64,000 bases of DNA from Mauremys mutica (lineage: Eukaryota > Chordata > Testudines > Geoemydidae), in assembly GCF_020497125.1 (NCBI RefSeq), contig NC_059080.1:45263563-45327562 (forward strand), written 5' to 3'. Of this stretch, positions 1 through 46,640 are shown piece by piece. The notes under the pieces are model-generated. The model was not told the DNA's origin, did no database searches, and saw only the letters and a program-made list of their open reading frames with translations. A program made the translations under genes and the position numbers. The first letter of the stretch is position 1, and every line of letters begins with the position of its first letter.

Positions 1-95
1 TGGCCTCCTGGATGATTTTGGGCAAGTCACATGGCTGCTTTATGCCTCAGTTTCTCCATCTGTAAAATTGGGACAATACTGCTATGAAAAAGTGC
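1..95 (+). repeat. MIR-like SINE fragment
   Basis: The text gggcaagtcac followed by gcctcagtttctccatctgt is the conserved MIR core/3' region. The element is cut by the window edge. Confidence 0.6.
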
Positions 96-490
96 TAGAT
101 AAGAGCTAGGGACTCATTATTATGCCCTGTTCCAACAAGCTTCTTGCACTGGAGAGTTAAAACATTTACAGCCCTCCCACTGGATCAGGCTCTATTGTTA
201 TCGTTGTAGGGGAAACTGAGGATTTGTAGCTTAGTTGAAATCCAGCTGCTAGAACAATCATATGCTCCCTCCTTTGAACTCCTAGGTCCCACACTGCTTG
301 TACCAAGATGTTTGAGTCCCTTGTTAATATACTGGCACCACTGAATGAAGGTTTTCCTCACCAGCATGCAGCAAATCCCAGGCAGTGGGGTGCACAGACA
401 TGCTTCCACCTCTCTGAGCAGACACATGCAGTGGGGAAGCTATTCGGTATGTAAATGAAGATGTGCTCTCAGAACAGAGGAAGGAGGCAG
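96..490. other. Intron 14 stretch, nothing recognised
   Basis: No exon, repeat family or RNA gene was identified here. Its open frames are short and lack family resemblance. Confidence 0.5.
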
Positions 491-2065
491 TGTGATGTTG
501 CATTCCATGTGTTTTATGGAAATATGCTTATGAATGTCACTATGATGTAACTGGAATATACTTTATGCAAAAGGTCTCTTGTAAGATATCATAACCAGCA
601 GAGGGCAACAGTACATGACTTACAAGAAGAGGCTGAGGGAACTGGGCTTATTTAGTCTGTAGAAGTGAAGGCTGCTATCAAATCCTCAACTACCTGAAGG
701 GGGGTTCCAAAGAGAATGGAACTAGGCTGTTCTCAGTGGTGACAGATGACAGAACAAGAAGCAATGGTCAAGTTGCAGTGGGGGAGGTCTAGGTTGGATG
801 TTAGGAAACACTATTTCACTAGGAGGGTGGTGAAGGACTGGAATGGGTTACCTATGGAGGTGGTAGACTCTCCATCCTTTGAGGTTTTTAAGGCCCGTCT
901 TGACAAAGCCCTGGCTGGGATGATTTAGTTGGGGATTGGTTCTGCTTTGAGCAGGGGATTGGACTAGATGACCTCCTGAGATCTTTTCCAACCCTAATAT
1001 TCTATGATTCTATAACAAAGGTTATAACCTACTGAATATATTCCTCCTATTTGTATGCATGTATCATTCTTGTATCTGAATCTAGAAATATAAAATATAA
1101 CTGAGGTCCTATTGCAATTATGCAAAGTGTGGGCCATTAATGGTGGTTTAGAATGCTGATGGCTCCCACTGACTAGGACAATTGGTTGTAAATGGTTTAT
1201 CTATCTGCATGACTTCCTGTGTACTGTGGCCCAACCCAGGAAGCATGGAGACGAGAGGGGTCTTACAGTGACATGTGACCATGTCACATGATACTGGAAT
1301 CCATCTTAATTCTTGTACTTTTTCCATTGATGAGGCAGGGGTGGGGACAAGCACAGACAAAAGATTCTTGCCTTGTGTCAAAGCTGTAAAAGGGAGGGGA
1401 GCAGGACAAAAGAGGCTGCCACTCATGAGAAAACCCCTGCTTACCACCTGAGATGTCTGCTGGAACTAACACAGACTGTACCAGGAGAAAGGATTAGGCC
1501 CAGAGTTTGAAGGAGCTGTGAAAGCTTATTGGAACATCTTTGAGAGTGAGATATTACCTGTAATCAGTTTCTCAGTGTATTAGGCTTAGACTTGCATGTT
1601 TTTGCTTTATTTTGCTTGGTGACTTACGTTGTTCTATTACTTGAGACCAATTAAATCCTACTTTTTATACTTAATAAAAATCACTTCTGTTTATTAATAA
1701 ACCCACAGTAAGTGATTAATACCTGGGGGAGCAAACAGCTGTGCATATATTTATAGAGGGCGGACAATTTATGAGTTTACCCTGTATAAGCTTTATACAG
1801 AGTAAAACTGATTTATTTGGGGTTTGGATCCCATTGGGAACTGGGTGTCTGAGTGCTGGAGACAGGTAACCTGCTCAGATGTTTTCAGTTTAGTCTGCAG
1901 CTTTGGGGGCCTGGACCAGACTCTGGGTCTGTGTTGCAGCAGGCTAGCATGTTTGGCTCAATAAAACAGGGTTCTTGAAGTCCCAAGCTGGCAGGGAAAA
2001 CGAGCTCAGAGGTAATTTCAGTACATCAGGTGACAGTCTCAAGGGGGTCTCTGTGACCCATTATA
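491..2065 (+). mobile_element. ERV-type LTR, copy 1, interrupted by CR1
   Basis: The sequence beginning TGTGATGTTGC is shared with 46641-47535 over most of its length. It includes a polyadenylation signal AATAAA (1673-1678) and the conserved text gtttaccctgtataagcttt. A TG start, long unique body, poly(A) signal and repetition without coding sequence suit a solo LTR of an endogenous retrovirus-like element. AGGCAG flanks both sides (485-490 and 2066 area) as a possible TSD. This copy carries about 280 bp around 1190-1510 that copy 2 lacks, plus a CR1 insertion. The family name is not known to me. Confidence 0.6.
597..1013 (+). mobile_element. CR1 LINE 3' fragment inside the LTR
   Basis: The C-terminal part of CR1 ORF2 (RKHYFTRRVVKDWNGLP, then LDKALAGMI) is followed by the CR1 3' end ggactagatgacctcctgag and the tail attctatgattctat. 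ATAAC flanks the insert on both sides (591 area and 1013-1016), and copy 2 of the LTR is uninterrupted at this point, so this is a true insertion. Confidence 0.85.
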
Positions 2066-3567
2066 GGCAGATTTTCAAGAAGCTGAAGGCTGTGCTAGCA
2101 ATGCGCTCCACAGGGCTTTCAGAAGCAGTACTGGCTGGAGCTACACAAAGCAAAAGGTTGGGATAGGACTTGAGAGGTCTCCCTTCCCCAGGCAATCCCT
2201 TCACAACACCCAGCATCTGGTTCAAAACAGGCCCCTTCTAGAGATCAAGCAAGCAACACAAGAGGGGACTGCTGAAGAGCGAGCAGTCTCCAGAGGAGGA
2301 GGGAAGGAGTCTCAGTATTAATTCAGACCTCCCCTCGCCTGCATTCAACTGGCCATAGGAAGAGAGGATAGGTCAAGGGCTTTGGATGATAACAGGGCTC
2401 CTGTCTTTTTGAAGTGTTCCCGTATCTCAGTGGCTCTCAACCTTTCCAGCTGACTGTACCCTTTTCAGGAGTCTGATTGTCTTATGTACCCCAAGTTTCA
2501 CTTCACTTGAAAACTACTTGTTTACAAAATCAGACCTAAAATACAAAAAACTGTCTCAGCAGAGGGTTACTGACAAACTGCTGACTCTCATTTTTGCCAT
2601 GTAATTATAAAATAAATCAATCAGAATATAAATATTGTACTTATATTTTAGTGTAAACTATATAAAGCAGCATAAACAAGTCATTGTCTGTATGAAATGT
2701 TAGTTTGTACTGACTTTGCTCGTGCTTTTCCTGTAGCCTGTTGCAAAACTAGACAAATATCTAGATGAGTTGATGTACCTCCTGGCAGAGCTCTGCGTAT
2801 CCCCAGGGATACATGTACCCCTGCCTTATCTAGATGACAAAGGAGTTCAGACTCCAACTGACCTTTCACCCTCCATGCCCCTTGTCAGACTTTCACCCCA
2901 TGAAAGCTGCCTGGACAGTCAGAGGGTACAGAGCCCATTGGAGGTCTGCATGCAGGAGCCCAGCACCACAGCATCTGGGCGGCAGGCTCCGCACTGGAGG
3001 TTGTGAGGTTTTTAAATGAGAGGAAAACCATTTCCATCGATCTACAGCTCTGTTGAAACTTGTTATAACAAGATCTAGATTTGGAAGCGAGCTTGACCAA
3101 CATGGCCATATTGACGGCAGCCTGGGCTTACAGTCAGCAGGTTGGAGACCGACACTGGTGCTTGAAAGAGGGATTCGGGGGGGGGGGGGGGGGGAGGGGG
3201 AAGAAATGGGTGGTGACAGGGCTGTAGGGAGTTCTCCCAAGAGTCCTTTGCCCACTAAAAGAGGGGGTTAGAAGGTGTGCAGGGACCATTAGAGAACAAC
3301 ACACCTGTGTTCAGTCAGGAAAGAGGGTTACTGGCAGCCTCATGACATTCTCCAACAAAAAATGGGGGTGTGGGGGAAGGAGCTGATAGTGTGTCATAGG
3401 CGCTGCCACAGCTGAGACAAGACCTGCTGCTCCGCTGGCCATTAGTGCACATTGGAAAGTCAGACACAGGGAGGATCGAGTCATTTCCCAAGCTGCCTTT
3501 CCCTGTCCCATCCAGATGTTCTATCACCCCCTACCCCAGGTGCGTAGGCAAAGCTCCAGCCACTCAC
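2066..3567. other. Intron 14 stretch with a poly-G run
   Basis: No gene or repeat family was recognised. A run of about 17 G lies at 3178-3195. Short open frames overlap on both strands without similarity to anything known to me. Confidence 0.5.
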
Positions 3568-39109
<35,542 letters not shown>

Positions 39110-39110
<1 letters not shown>

Positions 39111-40023
39111 CTGCCAGGACCCAGCAGAGGCAACGTCTTTTTCGGAAGTTTACGTGAATGTTGTTGTTACTTTTAGGGGCTGTGGGGAAAGTGCTGGACT
39201 CGGAGGACGGGGAAGGTGTGAGTCGCACGCACCCTCGCGCAGACCAGAGGGGGAACGGCGCTGGGTTGGGGTATACACGTACACCCCTGGGCCCTGTTGG
39301 TGTGCTAGAGAGCCCACAGCACAGGGTAGTTCACGGAGCCACCAGCCTACCTGGGGTGCGGGTGTGTGCACCCAGCTCGGCGGGTGTGACACATCCGTGT
39401 CCGACCATTTTCCTGCTATTACAGCGAAGGGGTTGCGTGTGGTCTTTTCAGAGAGATAAGAACTAGCAGAATGCCCTGGTTACTGCCAGATGTTTCTAGG
39501 CCGATAGCTGATGAGATGTGTAAAATGTAGAACATTAGGTTTCAAAACTGTTGAAGTGAGACTTGCCACCTAAGGCAGGTCTCAGGGCTAACTCAATCAA
39601 CAGGGAGAACAATGGACATCCCCGGAGCCAGCCCATGTTTAACGTCCGATCCAGGTGGAGACTTGAGCACTGACAAAGACAAACACATCCCAGGAGGGTT
39701 CTCTGAAGAGGTGGTCCCTTGGGCCTGGGTTACTATATGAGAGCAGAAGAAATGGCCCAAATTGGTATCTAGTACATGAGGAGACTTTCTGTCAATGGGG
39801 ATGTCTCATGAAAAGTGGTTCCCAACTCTTGGACTGGTCAAGTACTGCAGGGAATAGGTGAGAAGTAGATTGTTAGACAGGAAAGTAACCTGTCAATAAG
39901 TATAGGCTATAGATTGCCTCTTATGTTTTTCTTTTACCTGTAACCTTATGTTTCTAAATCCTTATATTTGATTTTATTTGAATCTTCAGCTCAAGCCTTA
40001 AGTAAACTTCACCTTGGTTTTAC
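39110..40023. other. Upstream flank of PHKA1, unassigned
   Basis: No coding exon was recognised. The text from about 39480 to 40010 has the look of an old LTR or DNA element, but I cannot prove it. Confidence 0.4.
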
Positions 40024-41056
40024 TATAAACCTACACTTAACATGCTACAGCTGCAGCTTACAGGAGGAGAGACATTCTCCCATCACTATAGTTAGGGCCC
40101 TACCAAATTCACAGTCCCTTTTGGTCAATTTCACAGTCATAGGATATTAAAAATCATACATTTCATGATTTCAGAAATTTAAATCTGAAATTTCACGGTG
40201 TTGTAATTGTAGGGGGGTCCCAAAAAGGAGTTGGGGGGGTCACAAAGTTATTGTAGGGGAGGGGTTGCAGTACTTCTACCCTTACTTCTGTGCTGCTGAT
40301 GGTAGCAGTGCTGCCTTCAGAGCTGGGTAGCTGGAGAGCGGTGGCTGCTGGCCGGGAGCCTAGCTCTGAAGGCAGAGCCGCCACCAGCAGCAGCGCAGAA
40401 GTAAGGATGGCATGGTATGGTATTGCCACCCCTACTTCTGTGCTGCTGCCTGTACTGCTGGGCCCTCAGTCAGCAGCCGCCACTCTCTGGCTGCCCAGCT
40501 CTGAAGGCAGCAGCTCAGAAATAAGGGTGGCATGGTATAGTATTGCACCCTTATTTATGCATTGCTGTTGGCGGAGCGCCACCGTCAGAGCTAAGAGCCG
40601 CGGCTCTCCAGGCCCAGATCTGAAGGCAGCGTGAGGGTGGTGATACTGCGATGCGTGCGCGCGCACACGCACACACACACACAAAAGAAAAAAGAAAAAG
40701 AAAATCTTGTGACCCGCTGCAACTCCCTTTTGGTTCAGGACCTCCAATTTGAGAAATGCTGGTCTCCCCTGTGAAATCTATATAGTATAGGTTAAATCAC
40801 AGAAAAGACCAGATTTCACGGGAAGAGACCAGATTTCACGGTCCATGACTCGTTTTTCATGGCCGTGAATTTGGTAGGGCCCTAACTATAGTTAATCCAC
40901 TAAGGTTCACGGAAGAATTCTTCAATCCACCTAGCATTGTCTACAGTGGAGGGTTAGATAGGTTGTCTTAGCTATGAGTCTGAGGGGCATGGATTTTACA
41001 CACTGCTGACCAACATAGCTGTGCAGATGGAACTTTTCAGTGTAGACCAGCCCTCA
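40024..41056. mobile_element. Harbinger-like MITE interrupted by a hAT element
   Basis: The left part cctacacttaacatgctaca and the right end cagtgtagaccagccctcag carry the gtctacact terminal motif of the Harbinger family here. The two parts (40024-40092 and 40885-41056) are separated by the hAT element. The left terminus is approximate. Confidence 0.6.
40093..40884. mobile_element. Foldback hAT-type element with perfect 8-bp TSD
   Basis: The ends TAGGGCCCTACCAAATTCAC and, reversed, the same sequence with minor changes are flanked by ACTATAGT at 40085-40092 and 40885-40892. The interior consists of alternating inverted blocks (acttctgtgctgctg against cagcgcagaagtaag, and ctgccttcagagctgggtag against ctctgaaggcag). 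Non-coding. An alternating purine-pyrimidine run gcgcgcgcacacgcacac lies at 40656-40681. Confidence 0.92.
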
Positions 41057-41374
41057 GTGCCTTTAGCTGAAGAGAGTGTTGAACGGAGGTGAAACTAGTG
41101 AACTGGGTACACTGCTTCCCCAGAGGCAGCAAATTGGGGTACATTGCGGATGCCCAGTAGATAGGGGACTGAGCACTCTAGTGTAACAAAATGGGGCATG
41201 TAAATTGGTAACGTTTATAGAAAAAGAGTGGGGCTCATGGAGCCCAGAGCAAAGTGCTTGTGTTGCCAGTAGCCAGCAGTGCAGCTGTAGGAGAGTTCCC
41301 CTGGTGGGCACAGACAAGGCTCTCTCACCCTGTAATCAGGTAGCAGTGATTCATCCCGGACACCTCAGTTAACC
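41057..41374. other. Unassigned stretch
   Basis: Nothing recognised. Confidence 0.4.
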
Positions 41375-41880
41375 CTGAAAAGTGTCACAGAGTGGGCAGG
41401 GAGATCTCTGTACTCCAGCTCAAACTTGCACAGCAGGGGTTGTTTGAACAGTTCATAGTCTCCTGCTTCCACCCCATCCATCTGGCTGAACATCCCTAAG
41501 GCCTTTGGACCCAGTTAAGGGGGTGAGATGCTGAAGCCTGTCTGCAAGGTCAACCTGGTTCACATTGCAATCCTTCTCAAAGGCAGTGAGGAAGGCATCC
41601 ATATCATCCCCTTCCTTAAACCGAGCCAGCACTTTTATATCAGAGTTCCCTGTGGGCTTAGCCACACTGGGCCCTGGGCCCATCCCCACTCACCCCAGCA
41701 CGGGTCTCTTTGCTTCTCAGCTCCACCATCGCCAGTTCATGCTGCCTCTGTATCTCATGATCCTACTGTTCCTTCTCACGGTCCTCCAGCTCTTTCAGTT
41801 TCAGTTCCATTTCAAACTCCAACTGTCTCAGCTTCTATGACAGGGAAATTGGCCATGAAGATCCTTTCCTGGTTGGGTAG
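41375..41880 (-). pseudogene. Relic of a SCAN-type retrotransposon gag
   Basis: On the minus strand, a charged coiled-coil-like stretch (LKELEDREKEQ ... IQRQHELAMVELRSKE, 41840-41710) is followed by VLARFKEGDDMDAFLTAFEK (about 41640-41580). After frame changes come ELFKQPLLCKFELEYRDLP-type codons near 41440. This order, coiled coil then a gag core with the beginning of a SCAN-like helix, resembles the gag of the Gypsy element at 53359. It has at least two frameshifts and stops. No linked pol was found. The identity is inferred from motif order. Confidence 0.6.
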
Positions 41881-41929
41881 GTGGGTCCTGGGATCTCCTG
41901 GCTGCTTTTAGTTCCTCCCACGGTCCTGA

Positions 41930-42404
41930 TGAGTGCAGGGAGGTTGGGGAAAGGACAGCCCCCGTACTCACCTGCGGCGGGAAGTGGAGCACTGCGGTTG
42001 GGAGCTGGCAGAGTGGAACGGGCTGGGGCCGGGCTGCTCTGTTTTCGCCGCTGCTGGTGAGTGCGGGGGGGATCCCTTCCCCCAAGCCCCCTCCCCCAAG
42101 CGACACGGCTGGGGCTGGGGCGAGGGAAGCAGAGGGGGCTGCTCCCGGCCCCCCGCTAATCTCTGGGGCCACTCTGGGACTGCGGGGCCCTGAAAAGTGC
42201 CCTCCCACAGCTCCTGCCCCCCAGATCCTGGGGGGGGGGGGAGGGCCCTGACTGCCCCTGAGACCCTTTGCCCCTTATCGAACCCCTAGGCTCTGGTCTG
42301 GCCCGGCACCCTTAACATGCTGCTCAGAGCAGCGTGTCAGAGCTTTACCGCGTTGTATGCGAACCTGCATTATATTGGGTCGCATTATATCAGGGTAGAG
42401 GTGT
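41930..42404. mobile_element. Mariner-like MITE, one end missing
   Basis: The right end, read in reverse, tacacctctaccctgatata then atgcgacccaatataatgca, matches the inverted ends of 30515-30708 and precedes a G/C-rich interior. The left terminus could not be found. A G-run lies at 42231-42241. Confidence 0.5.
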
Positions 42405-43010
42405 ATTTCTAGTTCTTCCTGTTTACTCCACAAACTTCTTTCATTAGTATACAGAAATCTAAAATGTTCATTAGATTTCCTCTCTATATTCCCTCCTGTC
42501 TCTCCTCTGTCCCTGCTGTGATTGCCCGTATTCCCCCCAGATTCTGACTCTTCACTCAGGTCTCCATGTTTTGGACTTTTGGCCTTTTGTCTCCTCCCAC
42601 CGTGGAACCCAGTTTAAAGCCCACCTCACTAGGTTAGCTAGTCTGTATGTGAAGAAACTTCCCCTTCCTCAGTAGTTGGACCCCATCACTTCTCAGCAGT
42701 CCTTATCAGAACAGCATCCCATGATTGAGGAAGCCGAAGCCCTCCTGGTGACACCATCCATGCAGCCATGTATTTACTTCCAGGATGTGCCATTGCCCTT
42801 GACTGGTAGGATCAGTGAGAACACCACGTGCACCCCCAACTCCTTCACCCTCATGCTCAGGGCCCTGTAGTCACTTCTGATCTGCTCAGGGTCATACCTT
42901 GCAGTACCATTAGTGCCCACAGGGATGAGCAGCGTGGGGTAGTAGTCAGAGGGCTGGATGATCCTCAGCATTCCTTCCTTATGTAACCTGGGTGTGACAT
43001 ACTGGGGTAC
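42405..43010 (-). pseudogene. CR1/L3-clade ORF1 fragment (esterase domain)
   Basis: The minus strand reads LIPVGTNGTARYDPEQIRSD, VKELGVHVVFSLILPVKGNG, then (42690-42760) codons resembling WLHGWCHQEGFGFLNHGMLF. This is the C-terminal half of the SGNH-esterase domain of CR1-type ORF1, with GTNG where active copies have GTND. Stops are present. Confidence 0.75.
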
Positions 43011-43964
43011 AATCCAGACTAGTGTGGGGTGGGGGGGCTGTGTCACCCCTGCCATGCAACCCTGGGTGCCTTACAATGCCTTGCAGAAGTAGCTCCCACC
43101 TTTGCCGCTCACAAACAGTCTTCCAGCATGCAAGCCACACCCTGAGTGTCTGTGTGTAACGGCAGCCAGCCAGTTACACCCTGGCTCTCACTGCCCTTGA
43201 TTACATTGCAGAGTGATCCCAACACCCCCCCGTCCCAGATTTTCCCCCAGAAATGTATGTCTTGTACTGCCCCGCCATCTCCTGGACAGTACAAATATTT
43301 TAAGTCCGTTATTCCTTTGAGGGAATAATATATTAGCTAATAGAGTTACTCACACTGGATTAGATAAAACAGTAAAATAAATTTAACTACAAAGAGATTT
43401 TAAATGAGTACAAGTAATGAGGCATATAAGTAAAAAATGGTTAAAAGAAAAATAAATAACATGTTATTAGCACATAAGTTACTAGTGCATAATTTAAACT
43501 CCATTAGATTCAAGCAAAATTTCTCATCACGTGCTTCCAGCAACATTACTGACCAAACTCTTCAGGTCAGGATCCTTCCCACAAAATCCATGACTTTTTC
43601 CTTTAGTCTTCTCAGGATCAGAGAATGTGAAGGGGCAGGAAGAGAGAGTGGTGTCTTGGGGTGTTTGCCCCTTCATTTTATAGTTTCAATCCCCCTCTTG
43701 AAAAACATTTCCAGCTGGGAATTCAGAGACAGAGTCTGTGTGGAAGGATGTTCCCTAGTGTTTCTTTTTCACCTGTTTGAGCTTCCTGTGTTTAGTCTTT
43801 CTGCTTGATGATTCTGTTTACTGCTTCTATATAATTTAAGGCAAACATACATCCTTTATTCAAGACAAGCCTGTTTGACCAGTTTGCGCTACATGAGTTT
43901 TGAACATCATACAGGAAAATCTTATGACTTCACATTTACAATGTTGCCAACTTGCCAACCATAT
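43011..43964. other. A/T-rich unassigned stretch
   Basis: No gene was recognised. The A/T-rich portion 43310-43500 has no coding signal. It may be an antisense LTR, which is unproven. Confidence 0.4.
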
Positions 43965-45105
43965 TTGTTGTCTCCCTCTGCCTGAGGGAACGTGGACGAT
44001 TCCCCAACTGTCTCCCCCTGTCTGAAAGGAGTGCAGTCAATCCCATGACTGCTTCCCCCTGCCTGAGGGGCGCATGAGTGTTCCCTTGATTGTCTCCCCC
44101 TGGCCTGAGGGAAGCATGGTTGGTCCCCCGACTGTCTCCCTCGGCCTGAGGGGAGCGCAGGCGGTCCAACGACTGTACACCCTCACCTGAGTGGGGTTGG
44201 GGTGATCCCCTGACTGTCTCCCCCTGTGTGAGGGGAGTAAGAGCCGTCCCTGACTGCATCTCTCTACCTGAGGGGAGTGTGGGTGATTCCCTGACTGGCC
44301 GCATCTGAGGTAAGCATGGGCTGCTGATCTCCCAACTGTATCCCCTTGCCTGAGGGGACTGTGGGGGATCCCCTGACTGTCTCCCCTGTCTGAGAGGAGC
44401 ATGGGCAATTCCCTGCCTGTCTCCCCCTGCCTGAGGGGAGTGCAGGTGATCCCCTGCCTGTCTCTCCCTGCCTGAGGGGAGTGTGAGCGATCCCCTGCCT
44501 GTCTCCCACTGCCTGAGGGGAGTGTGGGTGATCCCCTGCCTGTCTCCCACTGCCTGAGGGGAGTGTGGGTGATCCCCTGCCTATCTCCCACTGCCTGAGG
44601 GGAGTGTGGGTGATCCCCTGCCTGTCTCCCCCTGCCTGAGGGGAGTGTGGGTGATCCCCTGCCTGTCTCCTCCTGCCTGAGGGGGGTGTGGGTGATCCCC
44701 TGCCTATCTCCCACTGCCTGAGGGGAGTGGGGTGATCCCCTGCCTGTCTCCCACTGCCTGAGGGGAGAGTGGGTGATCCCCTGCCTGTCTCCTCCTGCCT
44801 GAGGGGAGAGTGGGTGATCCCCTGCCTGTCTCCTCCTGCCTGAGGGGAGTGTGGGTGATCCCCTGCCTGTCTCCCCCTGCCTGGAGTGTGGGGGATCCCC
44901 TGCCTGTCTCCCACTGCCTGAGGGGAGTGTGGATGATCCCCTGCCTGTCTCCCCCTGCTTGAGGTGAGTGTGGGTGATCCCCTGCCTGTCTCCCCCTGCC
45001 TGAGGGGAGTGTGGATGATCCTCTGCCTGTCTCCTTCTGCCTGAGGGGAGTGTGGGGGATCCCCTGCCTGTCTCCCACTGCCTAAGGTGAGCCCACGTGA
45101 TCCCT
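43965..45105. repeat. 41-bp minisatellite, about 27 copies
   Basis: A unit of the form tgatcccctgcctgtctccc followed by actgcctgaggggagtgtggg repeats with a 41-bp period. Units from about 44400 to 45060 are nearly identical, and those from 43965 to 44390 are degenerate. Since 41 is not a multiple of three, all three minus-strand frames are long and encode the same cyclic peptide. These frames (up to 295 codons) are a by-product of the repeat. Confidence 0.95.
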
Positions 45106-45184
45106 TGACTGACTCCCCTCCCCAGGGGATGGTTTCTAAGTACCTAAGCATCTAGGGGGAGAGAGGATTAGTTTGTAGTAAAGG

Positions 45185-45285
45185 GTTCTTTAATCTAGCA
45201 GACAAAGGCAGTCTGCAATGGCTGAAGGCTGCAGCTATACAAATTCAGGCTGGCAATAAAGTGTCTATTTCTAAAAGACAGGGTA
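45185..45285 (+). mobile_element. L2-like element, first piece
   Basis: ggttctttaatctagcagac then ggctgaaggctgcagctata and caaattcaggctggcaataa. It continues at 46493 after an LTR insertion and again at 47536 after a second LTR. The order of the pieces matches a single L2-like body and tail. Confidence 0.6.
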
Positions 45286-46492
45286 TGATGAAGTGGGAAT
45301 TTTCTGTAATATTTTTATGAATACTCTGTGCCTCAGCTTCCACATTTTTTGCATGGCTACCCAGTGGAGGGAAAAGGAGTAAGTTTGCTTTCAGGGCAGG
45401 CTAAGAGATGTAGCTCTGTGTGTGTTGCCTAGCTGTCCCTGAATGAGTCATTAAAAGGACTGGTTGAGGATGACCCCATATCTGTGAAAAGAACAAGGAG
45501 TACTTGTGGCACCTTAGAGACTGGCAGATTTACTTGGGCATATCAGTGGAAAATCTGAGAAAACAATGGAAAACTCAATCACTGAGACATTGATACCTAG
45601 CAACCAATGACCCAGAGGGGGTGGACTTCCCCACCTCTCAGCAGGGAAGCCAAACAGAGACTCTATCTGGAGAATAAAAGACTGAGAGGTGTGAGGTGGG
45701 GGATGGAATGTTTTCTTCTGGAGGAAGCTGGGGGCTCTCTCACCTAGGAACTGGCTAAGGAGGTGAGAGTGAGAGAGACATACAGAGCCTGAATATGGGG
45801 GTATGTCTACACTGAGAAATTGAAAGACAAAACTTTTGTCTTTCACGGTTACTTAACCAACCTTCCCCCCCCCCCCCAAAAGACAAAAGTTTTGCCGATG
45901 CAAGTGGCAGTGTGAACGTGACTAGTGCTCCTGCCGAAAAAGCTAACGCTGCTCACGGGGCTGGAAGTATTTTGTCGGCAAAAGTGCTGATAAAGTACCA
46001 ACAAAGAGCATTTACACACACTGACTTTTAGCGACAAGGCTGTGTCGACAGAGCCTTGTCACTAAAAGCTGCATAGTGTAGACAAGCCCTTAGATTCACT
46101 ATAGCTTGGCTGACTAGAATGGACTATGCTTTAACCTTCATTCCTCTGTGCTAACCTAAGGACTTCCTTTGCTGTGTGCCAGTTGCTAATAAACCTGACT
46201 GTTTTGACAGTGCTTCTCCAGTGTTACAGCTAATACTGGGTGCAGTGCATTAATCCCTGCAGGATGTACATGTCTCTACCAGGAGTGAGTCTATTTCAGT
46301 TGGACTTGCTGGGCTGAGTTCACAGCATGAAGCAGAAGGGTTGGAGCCCAGAGATACAGTCTCAGGAGGAGATGAGGCCATGTGGCCTATCCTGAAGGAA
46401 GAGTGGGACCACTGCGGGGGGTCAGGCACCATCGAAGCGGGACTCATTTCCAAAGCTGGGAGCATAGCACTGATCCTGTGGATCCATGGCAG
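45286..46492 (+). mobile_element. LTR with 6-bp TSD AGGGTA, containing a Harbinger MITE
   Basis: Begins TGATGAAGTGGG, ends GGATCCATGGCAG. AGGGTA lies at 45280-45285 and 46493-46498. A polyadenylation signal AATAAA is at 46188-46193. Includes a short piece (45488-45538, caaggagtacttgtggcacc) of a common reptile repeat and the MITE at 45800-46092. No internal retroviral genes, so it is a solo LTR. Confidence 0.7.
45800..46092. mobile_element. Harbinger-type MITE
   Basis: The left end ggggtatgtctacactgaga and the right end tgcatagtgtagacaagccc form the inverted gtctacact terminus. The interior also folds: gacaaaacttttgtcttt against aaaagacaaaagttttg, and gacaaggctgtgtc against gagccttgtcac. A C-run lies at 45866-45878. 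Non-coding. Confidence 0.8.
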
Positions 46493-46640
46493 AGGGTAAT
46501 TAACCACTGGAACAATTTACCCAGCGTGAGAGTGGCTTCTCCATCACTTGAAGTCTTTTTATATGTATGCTCTAGGTCAACCAGAAGCTATGGGCTTGAT
46601 GAGAAATCATAGTAGTTCCCCGGCCTGAGTTAGACAGCAG
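46493..46640 (+). mobile_element. L2-like element, second piece
   Basis: ggtaattaaccactggaaca, atttacccagcg, and ggcttctccatcacttgaag are part of the L2-like 3' region. It resumes at 47536 with ggaggtcagactagattatc. Confidence 0.65.

Noticed and set aside
44264..45151. 295-codon minus-strand frame of repetitive peptide
   Set aside because: It is generated by the 41-bp minisatellite, with equivalent frames in the other two phases; no start context or splice evidence.
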